Source of the DNA: Novosphingobium sp. UBA6722
GTDB taxonomy: Bacteria > Pseudomonadota > Alphaproteobacteria > Sphingomonadales > Sphingomonadaceae
Length of the DNA stretch: 12,512 nt
Assembly: GCA_002454125.1 (NCBI GenBank)
Contig: DKII01000067.1
Span: 32,556 to 45,067 of the forward strand
Direction of reading: 5' to 3'
Shown piece by piece: positions 1 to 7,117 of this stretch. The position numbers and the translations under genes are program-made. The notes below the pieces were generated by a model, which saw only the letters and a list, made by a program, of their open reading frames with translations, did not search any database and was not told where the DNA came from. Numbering within the stretch: the first letter of the stretch is position 1; each line of letters starts with the position of its first letter.

Positions 1-2
1 AA

Positions 3-980
3 GTGAAGCTGGCCCCGGCGCCGATCCCGGAAGAGCTGATTCCGCCCGCCGCCAAGCGCCGCCGCTATCGCCGCGCCGACGAGGTGGCCGAGGTTGAGGA
101 GGTGGCCCCCGTTGCTGCCCCAACGCCTGCGCCTGCGCCGGCCGCAGAAGCTCGCCCCGAAGTGATTGAGCCCGAGGTGATTGCGCCCGCAGCAGTGGCT
201 CCGGCGACTGATCTGGTGCCAGCCGTTCAGCCGGTCCAGTTCAAGGGGCCGATCAACCCGGTGAACCGCCAGCACCTGCGCGATCAGGGGCTGATCGTGC
301 CGGAAGGCTCGGTCACTGCGCTGATGGAAGAGTTTCGCATCGTGAAGCGGCAGCTGCTGCTCAATGCCGGGCATCTGCAGCAGCAGGGCATGGGCTATGG
401 CGCCCAGCGCGTGCTGATCTGCTCCCCGCATCCAGGTGAAGGCAAAACCTTTACCGCGGTCAACCTGGCCCTGGCGATTGCGGCTGAGAAGGAAACCGAG
501 GTTCTGCTGGTCGATGCCGACTTTGCCAAGCCTTCGGTGCTGTCCTCGCTCGGCCTGCCAGGCGGCAAGGGGCTGATGGACGCGCTGGCCGATCCCTCGC
601 TCGATGTTGCCGACTGCGTGCAGGGGACTGACATCTCGGGCCTGTGGGTGCTGCCGGCCGGCAATGCCACGACGTCCGACACCGAATATCTCTCCAGCTC
701 GCGCACCCGCCAGGTGCTCGACCGGCTGGTCGAGGGCGCGCCCAATCGCTTCGTGATCTTCGATTCGCCCCCCGCGCTGGCCGCATCGCCGGCAGCGGAG
801 CTCGCCAAATACGTCGGTCAGGCCGTCGTCGTCGCGCGCGCCGATCGCACGGGGCAGGGGTCGCTGGAGGATGCGATCCGGCTGCTTTCGGGCTGTCCGA
901 ATATCCAACTGCTTTTGAACGCCGTCCATTTCAGCCCGAGCGGTCGCCGCTTCGGGTCCTACTATGGCTACGGGGGGTAA
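3..980 (+). CDS. XrtA-associated tyrosine autokinase (BY-kinase / CpsD-like), 5' end uncertain
   Basis: Cytoplasmic P-loop tyrosine kinase of the bacterial BY-kinase family. It would cycle phosphorylation with a Wzz-like co-polymerase to control exopolysaccharide polymerisation and export. The 325 aa visible contain Walker A SPHPGEGKT (residues 141-149, K148), Walker A' VLLVDADF (167-174, D171 and D173) and Walker B VIFDSPP (251-257, D254). The C-terminus is a short tyrosine cluster, FGSYYGYGG. There is no transmembrane segment, so the membrane co-polymerase must be a separate protein, probably encoded just upstream. The head has a basic patch KRRRYRR (18-24) and an Ala/Pro/Glu-rich stretch (about 35-75), probably disordered. 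The first possible start is GTG at 3, but only two bases precede it, so no ribosome site can be judged and the true start may lie outside the window. ParA/MinD ATPases share this fold; the GEGK P-loop, DSPP motif and locus favour the kinase. Confidence 0.88.
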   Translation: MKLAPAPIPEELIPPAAKRRRYRRADEVAEVEEVAPVAAPTPAPAPAAEARPEVIEPEVIAPAAVAPATDLVPAVQPVQFKGPINPVNRQHLRDQGLIVPEGSVTALMEEFRIVKRQLLLNAGHLQQQGMGYGAQRVLICSPHPGEGKTFTAVNLALAIAAEKETEVLLVDADFAKPSVLSSLGLPGGKGLMDALADPSLDVADCVQGTDISGLWVLPAGNATTSDTEYLSSSRTRQVLDRLVEGAPNRFVIFDSPPALAASPAAELAKYVGQAVVVARADRTGQGSLEDAIRLLSGCPNIQLLLNAVHFSPSGRRFGSYYGYGG

Positions 981-982
981 CC

Positions 983-2731
983 ATGACCTCTGACTACAAA
1001 CGCCTGCTTGCACTGCTGTGCGCCGGGACTGCGCTTAGCTTGCCGCTGGCCGCTCACGCCCAGTCGATCGCCTATGGCGATGTCTCGGGCTCCGGAGCCA
1101 AGGCTTCGAGCGATCGCGGCAGCGACTCCGCCGATGAGGACGATGGCGAGGGCGACGTCAGCGCACCGCGCCGCAGTGGCGGCAAGAAGGTTAAGGTGAC
1201 GCCTTACATCGAAGCGCAGCAGGTGGTCTTTGCCGAGCTCAAGCCGGGCAACGACGTGCTGACCTATTCGGTGCTGGCCGCTGGGGTCGATGCCGCGATT
1301 GCCGGGCGCAACAACCAGGCTTCGGTCTCGGTCCGCTATGAGCGCCGCTTTGGCTGGGGCGATGCAACCGATAGCGATGCACTCAGCGGCGTGGCGCGCG
1401 CCTCGCTTTCGGTTGTGCCGCAGACGCTGAAGTTCGAAGCAGGCGCTCTGGCCGCGCGGACCAGCGTGGAAAATAATGGCGCTGCCGTGACTAGCGGGCT
1501 CGAGTTCGGGGACAGCGTCACGCAAATCTACTCGATCTATGCCGGACCGCAGCTGGCGACCAATGTCGGCGATGTCGCGCTGACCGGGTCTTACAGGCTC
1601 GGCTATACGCGGGTGGAATCGCCTGATGCCGTGCAGATTGCCCCGGGTCAGACGCCGATTGACGTGTTCGACGATTCGATCACTCACAACGCTGCCGTGC
1701 GGGCCGGAGTGAAGCCGGGCGATGTACTGCCGGTCGGGCTGGGCGTTGGCGCGGGCTACAACCGCGAAGATGTGTCCAATCTCGATCAACGTATCGAAGA
1801 CCGCTGGGTGCGCGGGGATGTGACCGTACCGATCACGCCCGATCTCCATGTGGTTGGCGGCGTTGGCTATGAGAAGGTCCGCGTATCCAGCCGCGATGCG
1901 GTGCGCGATCCGGTTACCGGTGCGCCGGTGCTGGGTACGGACGGCCGCTTTGTTACCGACAAGAGCGTGCCGCGCACGATCGCCTATAACGCCGATGGCC
2001 TGATCTGGGATGCCGGCGTGATGTGGCGGCCGAGCCGCCGGACCGCGCTCGAGGCCCATGTTGGCAAGCGGTATGGCTCGACCAGCTATTACGGCAGCTT
2101 TGCCTATGCGCCCAATTCGCGCAGCAGTTTCAACGTTTCGGTCTATGACTCGATCAACGGGTTTGGCGGACAGCTGAACAATGCGCTGTCCAGCCTGCCG
2201 ACCGAATTCGAAGCGGTGCGCAATCCCTTCAACGGCTCGCTCTCGGGCTGCGTCGCTGCCAGCGGATCGGTTGCTTCGGGCCAGAGTCCGTGCCTCTCGA
2301 CCGCGCTGGGTTCGGTCCGCAGTTCGGTGTTCCGATCGCGCGGGGTGATGGCCAGCTACACCGTAACCGGCAACCGCTTCCAGACCGGCATCGGTGCTGG
2401 CTATGACCGCCGCAAGTTCATCGCCGCGCCGGGTACGGTCCTCGCCGCTGCCAACGGCGTGATCGACGAAAACGTCTGGGTCGCCGCCTATCTCAACGGG
2501 CGGATCGACCGGAATTCGAGCTTCTCAACCAGCGTTTACGGCAATTTGTACGAAAGCGGAGATGCCTTGTCTGGCGATATCACCGCGATCGGCGCAACCG
2601 CCGCCTATTACCGCCAGCTGACCAGCAAGCTGACCGCCACGGCCGCCGTCGGGATCGACGGGGTCAAGCGTGAGAACCTGGTCGATATCTGGTCCGGCCA
2701 GGCCATGGTCGGCGTGCGCTATTCGTTCTGA
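983..2731 (+). CDS. XrtA/PEP-CTERM system-associated outer-membrane beta-barrel protein
   Basis: Predicted outer-membrane protein of 582 aa. ATG 983 lies 2 nt after the kinase stop, with GGGGGG (972-977) as a possible ribosome site. The frame is open upstream to 644, but that part lies inside the kinase gene and would bury the signal peptide. The signal peptide has KR at 6-7, a hydrophobic core at 8-24 and a likely cut after AHA (24-26). A Ser/Asp/Gly-rich linker (about 34-65) and basic GGKKVKV (67-72) follow. Then come many alternating amphipathic strands rich in Tyr, Gly and Arg, ending in Phe (GVRYSF), the usual assembly signal of outer-membrane barrels. Position and style match the outer-membrane proteins of PEP-CTERM loci (TIGR03016-like). 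A role in polymer passage through the outer membrane is inferred. Two cysteines (C423, C437) sit in a Gly/Ser-rich loop. Barrel topology is fairly sure; exact family is less so. Confidence 0.78.
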   Translation: MTSDYKRLLALLCAGTALSLPLAAHAQSIAYGDVSGSGAKASSDRGSDSADEDDGEGDVSAPRRSGGKKVKVTPYIEAQQVVFAELKPGNDVLTYSVLAAGVDAAIAGRNNQASVSVRYERRFGWGDATDSDALSGVARASLSVVPQTLKFEAGALAARTSVENNGAAVTSGLEFGDSVTQIYSIYAGPQLATNVGDVALTGSYRLGYTRVESPDAVQIAPGQTPIDVFDDSITHNAAVRAGVKPGDVLPVGLGVGAGYNREDVSNLDQRIEDRWVRGDVTVPITPDLHVVGGVGYEKVRVSSRDAVRDPVTGAPVLGTDGRFVTDKSVPRTIAYNADGLIWDAGVMWRPSRRTALEAHVGKRYGSTSYYGSFAYAPNSRSSFNVSVYDSINGFGGQLNNALSSLPTEFEAVRNPFNGSLSGCVAASGSVASGQSPCLSTALGSVRSSVFRSRGVMASYTVTGNRFQTGIGAGYDRRKFIAAPGTVLAAANGVIDENVWVAAYLNGRIDRNSSFSTSVYGNLYESGDALSGDITAIGATAAYYRQLTSKLTATAAVGIDGVKRENLVDIWSGQAMVGVRYSF

Positions 2732-2738
2732 GCCTGAT

Positions 2739-2742
2739 GGAG
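2739..2742 (+). promoter_or_regulatory. Ribosome binding site deciding the ATPase start
   Basis: GGAG lies 8 nt before ATG 2751. Competing in-frame starts are GTG 2742, which overlaps the motif, and ATG 2745, which is 2 nt after it. Both are badly spaced, so 2751 is preferred. The start also fits the family's usual N-terminus (short, then FYGL.GRPF). Confidence 0.55.
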
Positions 2743-2750
2743 TGATGCAG

Positions 2751-3920
2751 ATGTTCAACGACTTTTACGGGCTCAGCGGGCGGCCGTTCCAGCTTACCCC
2801 TGATCCGACCTTCTATTTCGAAAGCCTGACGCACCGTAAGGCGCTGTCCTACCTTTCCTATGGTCTGGCCCAGGGTGAAGGCTTTGTGGTGATCACGGGT
2901 GAGGTTGGCGCAGGTAAGTCGACCCTGGTCGCGCACCTGATGGCGACGGTTGATCCGGCCCGCCTCACGGCCGCGCAGATTGTAACCAGCAAGCTCGATG
3001 GCGAAGAACTGGTCCATGTTGTCGCGCAGGCCTTTGGCTTGATCGTCGACGGGCATGACAAGGCCTCGGCACTTGGTGCGATCGAAGCCTTCCTGCACGA
3101 CGAGGCTCGCGCCGGGCGCCGCTGCCTGCTGGTGGTGGACGAGAGCCAGAATCTCGAGCTCGATGCGCTCGAAGAGCTGCGGATGCTCTCCAACTTCCAG
3201 CTTGGCGCGCATCCGCTGTTGCAGACGCTGCTACTCGGTCAGCCGGAATTCCGCGATACGATCCAGGATCACCCGCAACTCGAACAGCTGCGCCAGCGCG
3301 TCATCGCCGCCCATCATCTTGAGGCGATGGAGCTGGGCGAAGTCCAGGCCTATATCGAGCACCGCCTGAAGTGCGTGGGCTGGACCGGCAATCCGCAGTT
3401 TGATCAGGGCGTCTTCACCGAGCTTTACGAAGCCTCGGGCGGCGTTCCGCGCCGGATCAACCAGATCTGCAACCGGCTGATGATGCTGGGCGCCGTCGAT
3501 CAGCGCAGCCGGATCGATCGGGCCATGCTGAGCCAGGTGCTCGACGAGCTGGAGCTCGACGGGACGATGCAGCTCAAGAAGCTTGAATCGAAGGTTGCCG
3601 CCGAGGCCGCAGCTCCTGCTGCAGCCGCAGCGCCGCAGCCGGTCGCAGTCGATGGTGTTGCGATGGCGCAGCTGCAAGCCCTGCTGGCCGAGCGCGACGC
3701 GCAGATTGCTGAGCTGCAGCAGGCTGTGATCGAGCTCGCCAATGAACGTGACGCTGATCTGTCCCGCCCGGTGCAGAACGATGAGGGCTTTGCTGCGCTC
3801 GAGGCCAAGTTCGCCGGACTTGAGGCCAAGATGCTCGAGCAGGAGCGGACCATCCGCCACACCCTGACCATGCTGATCGAGTGGATCGAGGCCGAAGACG
3901 CCAACCGCGCCGCGGCCTGA
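2751..3920 (+). CDS. XrtA/PEP-CTERM system-associated AAA ATPase (ExeA/GspA-like)
   Basis: AAA-type ATPase of 389 aa, of the ExeA/GspA-like secretion ATPase group found in PEP-CTERM loci (TIGR03015-type). The N-terminus FYGLSGRPFQLTPDP (5-19) is the family hallmark. Walker A GEVGAGKST spans 50-58 (K56), Walker B CLLVVDES 125-132 (D130, E131), a sensor-like stretch LLLGQPEF 160-167, and a conserved RQRV 181-184. GGVPRRINQICNRLM (230-244) belongs to the C-terminal AAA lid. The ATPase core ends near 275. An Ala/Pro linker (about 283-298) follows, then a heptad-rich, probably coiled-coil tail (about 303-380). The tail makes the protein longer than the core family. It sits 19 nt after the barrel gene and 13 nt before the deacetylase. 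It probably couples ATP hydrolysis to assembly or secretion of the polymer machinery, but its biochemical role is not established. There is no membrane segment. Confidence 0.87.
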   Translation: MFNDFYGLSGRPFQLTPDPTFYFESLTHRKALSYLSYGLAQGEGFVVITGEVGAGKSTLVAHLMATVDPARLTAAQIVTSKLDGEELVHVVAQAFGLIVDGHDKASALGAIEAFLHDEARAGRRCLLVVDESQNLELDALEELRMLSNFQLGAHPLLQTLLLGQPEFRDTIQDHPQLEQLRQRVIAAHHLEAMELGEVQAYIEHRLKCVGWTGNPQFDQGVFTELYEASGGVPRRINQICNRLMMLGAVDQRSRIDRAMLSQVLDELELDGTMQLKKLESKVAAEAAAPAAAAAPQPVAVDGVAMAQLQALLAERDAQIAELQQAVIELANERDADLSRPVQNDEGFAALEAKFAGLEAKMLEQERTIRHTLTMLIEWIEAEDANRAAA

Positions 3921-3933
3921 CCGGGGCGGCAGC

Positions 3934-4812
3934 GTGAGCGAAGTCCAACCCCGGGTGATCAACGGCCTTTCGGTCGATGTCGAAGACTGGTTCCAGGTCG
4001 GTGCGTTCGAGAACGTCATCGACCGGCGGAGCTGGGATTCGCTGTCTGACCGGGTCGAACGCAATGTCGAGCGGATCCTCGATCTGTTCGCGGCCTGCGA
4101 GGTGCAGGGGACCTTCTTCACGCTTGGTTGGGTGGCGGAGCGGCACGGGCCGCTGATGCGCCGCATTGTCGATGCCGGGCATGAGCTTGCCAGCCACGGC
4201 TGGGACCACGCCCGCGTCTTCACGCTGGGCAAGGACGCCTTCGCCCGCGATATCGAGCGCGCCCGCAAGGTGCTGGAAGATGCCTCGGGCGTCGCCATAA
4301 CGGGTTACCGCGCGCCAAGCTTCTCGATCGATCAGCGTACCCCCTGGGCCTATGAAGTGTTGGCCGAACAGGGCTATACCTATAGCTCGAGCGTCGCGCC
4401 GATCACCCATGATCACTATGGCTGGCGCGATGCGCCGCGCTTTGCCTTCCGGCCATTGCCTTCGTCCTCGCTGGTCGAAATTCCGGTGACGACGGCGCAA
4501 TTTGCCGGCAAGCGGCTGGCTGCGGGCGGTGGTGGTTTCTTCCGCGTCCTGCCTTATGCCTTTTCGCGCTGGGCGATCCGCCAGGTGAACACGCAGGACC
4601 GGCGCCCGGCGGTGTTCTATTTCCATCCATGGGAGATTGACCCGGCCCAGCCACGCGTGGCCGGAGCGCCGCTGCGTTCGAAATTGCGGCACTATACCAA
4701 CCTCGACGTCATGGCGGAAAAGCTGGAGCAGCTGATCCGTGAATTCGCCTGGGGCCGGATGGACCTGCTTGCCCATCATGAGGCGCAAACAGCCGTGGAT
4801 CTGGCCGCGTGA
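3934..4812 (+). CDS. XrtA system polysaccharide deacetylase (NodB domain plus DUF3473)
   Basis: Metal-dependent carbohydrate esterase family 4 (NodB-fold) protein of 292 aa, expected to remove N- or O-acetyl groups from the polymer or a lipid-linked precursor. SVDVEDWFQ (13-21) replaces the usual TFDD and supplies the catalytic/metal aspartates (D15, D18). ELASHGWDH (84-92) carries the metal histidines H88 and H92. GYRAPSF (124-130) is the third NodB motif, and FYFHPWEID (228-236, H231) is the last, leading into the DUF3473-type C-terminus typical of PEP-CTERM loci (TIGR03006-type). All key residues are present. There is no signal peptide, so action on a cytoplasmic or inner-face substrate is likely. 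The start is GTG 3934, 13 nt after the ATPase stop, with GGGG (3923-3926) 7 nt upstream. The 3' end overlaps the next gene as GTGA. Confidence 0.9.
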   Translation: MSEVQPRVINGLSVDVEDWFQVGAFENVIDRRSWDSLSDRVERNVERILDLFAACEVQGTFFTLGWVAERHGPLMRRIVDAGHELASHGWDHARVFTLGKDAFARDIERARKVLEDASGVAITGYRAPSFSIDQRTPWAYEVLAEQGYTYSSSVAPITHDHYGWRDAPRFAFRPLPSSSLVEIPVTTAQFAGKRLAAGGGGFFRVLPYAFSRWAIRQVNTQDRRPAVFYFHPWEIDPAQPRVAGAPLRSKLRHYTNLDVMAEKLEQLIREFAWGRMDLLAHHEAQTAVDLAA

Positions 4813-5882
4813 ACGCGCCGTTCCGCCACGCCGCGACACCGGTCGTGCTCGACCCGGCCGAGCGCGACACGTTTGCGCGGATTGATGCCTTTGTCGCGGG
4901 TCATCCGGACGCAACGCCCTTTCACCGCCCGGCCTGGCTGACCGCCGTGGCGCGCGGCTCGGGCAACAAGGCGCTGGTGCTGGGGCTGGAGCACGGGCCG
5001 GACCTGACGGCGGTATTGCCCTTGCTGGAGGTGCATTCGCCGCTGTTTGGCCGCGTGCTTGTTTCCAGCGGCTTCGGAGTTGGTGGCGGTATCCTGGCGA
5101 CGGGGCGCGGGCAGGCAGACGCCTTGCTTGCGTTGGCTGAAGACCAGGCGCTGCGGCGCTCCTGTCCAACGATCGAACTGCGCGGCGGGCCTTTGCCGCA
5201 GGATCGCACGGGCTGGCATGTCCGCCACGATTCCCATTGCGGCTATGTCGCTGACCTTGCGGCCGACGATGAGGCGCAATTGCTGTGGGTTCCCCGCAAG
5301 CAGCGCGCGGAAGTACGCAAGGGTTTGGCTGCCGACCTGACAGTGTCGGTTGGCAGTGCCCAGGCCGATCGCGACGCGCACTATGCCGTCTATGCCGAAA
5401 GCGTCCGCAATCTTGGCACCCCGGTCTTTCCGAAGCGCCTCTTTGCCGAAGTGCTCGATGCATTTGGCGAGGACGTCGATATCCTGACCGTCTCACACCA
5501 GGGCCAGCCGGTGGCCAGCGTCCTCTCGCTGTATCATCGCGGCGCAGTAATGCCTTACTGGGGTGGTGGCACCCATGCGGCGCGCAAGCTGCGCGCCAAT
5601 GACCGGATGTATTTCGAATTGATGCTCCACGCCCGCCGGCGCGGCTGCGCGCGGTTCGATTTCGGCCGCTCCAAGGTCAATTCGGGGGCGGGCGAGTTCA
5701 AGAAGAACTGGGGCTTCGAGGCTGAACCGCTCGGCTATGCCAGCTGGACTGCGCCGGGAGCGGAAGCGCGCGATGCCGATCCGACCAGCAGCCGCCACGC
5801 CGCGCGGATCGAATTGTGGAAGAAACTGCCATTGCCGGTCGCCAATCTGGTCGGTCCGTGGATCGCCCGGGGGCTGGCATGA
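4809..5882 (+). CDS. FemAB-family XrtA/PEP-CTERM system-associated protein (GNAT fold)
   Basis: Protein of 357 aa resembling the FemAB-like proteins of XrtA loci (TIGR03019-type). FemAB enzymes are double-GNAT proteins that transfer amino acids from aminoacyl-tRNA onto peptidoglycan; in polysaccharide loci the donor and acceptor are unknown. The first half carries TPFHRPAWL (36-44), typical of the family start. The second half holds an acetyltransferase-like domain (about 165-305) with QRAEVRKG (165-172), QPVASVLSLYHRGAVMPYWG (233-252) and the conserved block DFGRSKVNSGAGEFKKNWGF (284-303). There is no signal peptide or membrane segment, so it should be cytoplasmic. GTG 4809 overlaps the deacetylase stop by 4 nt (GTGA), no good ribosome site precedes it, and translational coupling is likely. 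The stop overlaps the next start (ATGA at 5879). An acyltransferase role is a possible alternative to aminoacyl transfer. Confidence 0.84.
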   Translation: MNAPFRHAATPVVLDPAERDTFARIDAFVAGHPDATPFHRPAWLTAVARGSGNKALVLGLEHGPDLTAVLPLLEVHSPLFGRVLVSSGFGVGGGILATGRGQADALLALAEDQALRRSCPTIELRGGPLPQDRTGWHVRHDSHCGYVADLAADDEAQLLWVPRKQRAEVRKGLAADLTVSVGSAQADRDAHYAVYAESVRNLGTPVFPKRLFAEVLDAFGEDVDILTVSHQGQPVASVLSLYHRGAVMPYWGGGTHAARKLRANDRMYFELMLHARRRGCARFDFGRSKVNSGAGEFKKNWGFEAEPLGYASWTAPGAEARDADPTSSRHAARIELWKKLPLPVANLVGPWIARGLA

Positions 5883-7117
5883 GTAACGAGATCCTGTTCA
5901 TTTCGCACCGCATGCCGTTCCCGCCAGATCGTGGGGACAAGATCCGCTCGCACCATATTCTCAAGCGGTTGGCGGCGCTGGCTCCGGTCCATGTCGCAAC
6001 CTTTGCGGACGATGAGCGCGACCTGGCCGAGGAAGTCGAGCTGGCGGCGATTGCCCGCAGCTATCGCCTGGTCCGGCGGGTCAAACCGCTGATCCTCGCC
6101 GGAATCCAGTCGCTCGCCCAGCGCGCGCCGGTCAGCCTGCCGGCCTTTGCCAATGCCGAACTGGCCGATTACGTCGAGCAGATCCTGCGCGATCGCCCGA
6201 TTGCGACGATCTATGTCTTTTCCGGGCAAATGGGACAGTACATCCCCGATTGGTTCAAGGGCCGGGTGCTGTTCGATTTTGTCGATGTCGATTCGGCCAA
6301 GTTCGAAGCCTACGCCGAGCAGGACACAGGGCTGCGCCGTTGGATCAACGCGCGCGAAGCGCGGTTGCTGCGGACCGAGGAAGAGCGGCAGGCCCGCCGC
6401 GCCGATGTGAGCTTGCTGGTCTCGGCCGAAGAGGCTGCCCTGTTCCGCGTGCGGCTTTCACCCGAAGCAGCAGCGACCTGCGATGTGCGCGCCTTGCGCA
6501 ACGGGATTGACAGCAAGTTCTTCGATCCACCGACGGTGCGCCCGGCGGCGCGGATGATGGAGCATACCGGCCCGAAGCTGATCTTCACCGGCCAGATGGA
6601 TTATGCGCCCAATATCGAGGCCGCGCTGCGGACGATTGAGCGACTGATGCCGCAGATCCGCGCTCACCGGCCCGATGCAACCTTCCATGTTGTCGGGCGC
6701 AACCCGCCCGAGGAGCTTACCCGGTTTGACGGGCAGGACGGGATCCACGTCTGGGGCGGAGTCGATGATATCCGGGCCTGGCTGGCCGCTGCCGACATGG
6801 CGGTCGTGCCGCTGGAGATCGCCCGCGGGATCCAGAACAAGGTGCTGGAAGCCATGGCGATGGGGCTGCCGGTCGTGCTGACCAGCGCTGCGGCCACCGG
6901 GATTGGCGGGACCGACGGCCAGCATTTCGCCGTTGCAGATAGCGACGACGAACTGGTTGACCGGATCTGCGCCTTCATTTCCCACCCCCGGCTAGGCACG
7001 GCGATGGGCAAGGCCGCGCGCCAGCATGTGGTCGAGAGCCTGAGCTGGCAGGCCAGCCTGGGCCCGCTTACCGAACTGCTCGGCATTGGCGAGGCCCACA
7101 AGCGCGATGCCGCCTGA
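5879..7117 (+). CDS. XrtA/PEP-CTERM system glycosyltransferase (TIGR03087-type, GT-B fold)
   Basis: Glycosyltransferase of 412 aa with the GT-B (GT4-like) layout, expected to add one sugar of the repeat unit to a lipid-linked carrier at the inner membrane face. The N-terminal domain opens with EILFISHRMPFPPDRGDKIR (4-23), the hallmark of the PEP-CTERM-locus subfamily. The linker is LRNGID (206-211). The C-terminal domain begins KLIFTGQMDYAPN (233-245) and contains VWGGVDDIRAWLAAADMAVV (291-310) and the nucleotide-sugar block GIQNKVLEAMAMGLPVV (317-333), with E324 as the expected donor-binding glutamate. ATG 5879 forms an ATGA overlap with the previous stop and has a GGGGG run a few bases upstream. 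An upstream in-frame start at 5816 would overlap the FemAB gene by more than 60 nt and add a tail alien to the family. The sugar and linkage cannot be read from the sequence. Confidence 0.91.
   Translation: MSNEILFISHRMPFPPDRGDKIRSHHILKRLAALAPVHVATFADDERDLAEEVELAAIARSYRLVRRVKPLILAGIQSLAQRAPVSLPAFANAELADYVEQILRDRPIATIYVFSGQMGQYIPDWFKGRVLFDFVDVDSAKFEAYAEQDTGLRRWINAREARLLRTEEERQARRADVSLLVSAEEAALFRVRLSPEAAATCDVRALRNGIDSKFFDPPTVRPAARMMEHTGPKLIFTGQMDYAPNIEAALRTIERLMPQIRAHRPDATFHVVGRNPPEELTRFDGQDGIHVWGGVDDIRAWLAAADMAVVPLEIARGIQNKVLEAMAMGLPVVLTSAAATGIGGTDGQHFAVADSDDELVDRICAFISHPRLGTAMGKAARQHVVESLSWQASLGPLTELLGIGEAHKRDAA

Noticed and set aside
644..982. N-terminal extension of the barrel protein to an upstream start
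   Set aside because: It lies inside the kinase gene in another frame, encodes Arg/Gly/Ala-rich sequence and would bury the signal peptide that begins at 983.
968..2059. A 363-codon - strand frame opposite the barrel gene
   Set aside because: The translation is His/Arg/Ala-rich without family motifs, and the + strand gene has a clear signal peptide and strand pattern.
2670..2750. Upstream starts for the ATPase gene
   Set aside because: They overlap the barrel gene's 3' end and add residues foreign to the family. GGAG at 2739 favours ATG 2751.
3574..5496. A 640-codon open frame on the - strand across the ATPase, deacetylase and FemAB genes
   Set aside because: Its product is rich in Arg, Pro, Ala and Gln with no recognisable domain, and it is antisense to three well-supported genes. 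Long antisense frames are common in high-G+C DNA.
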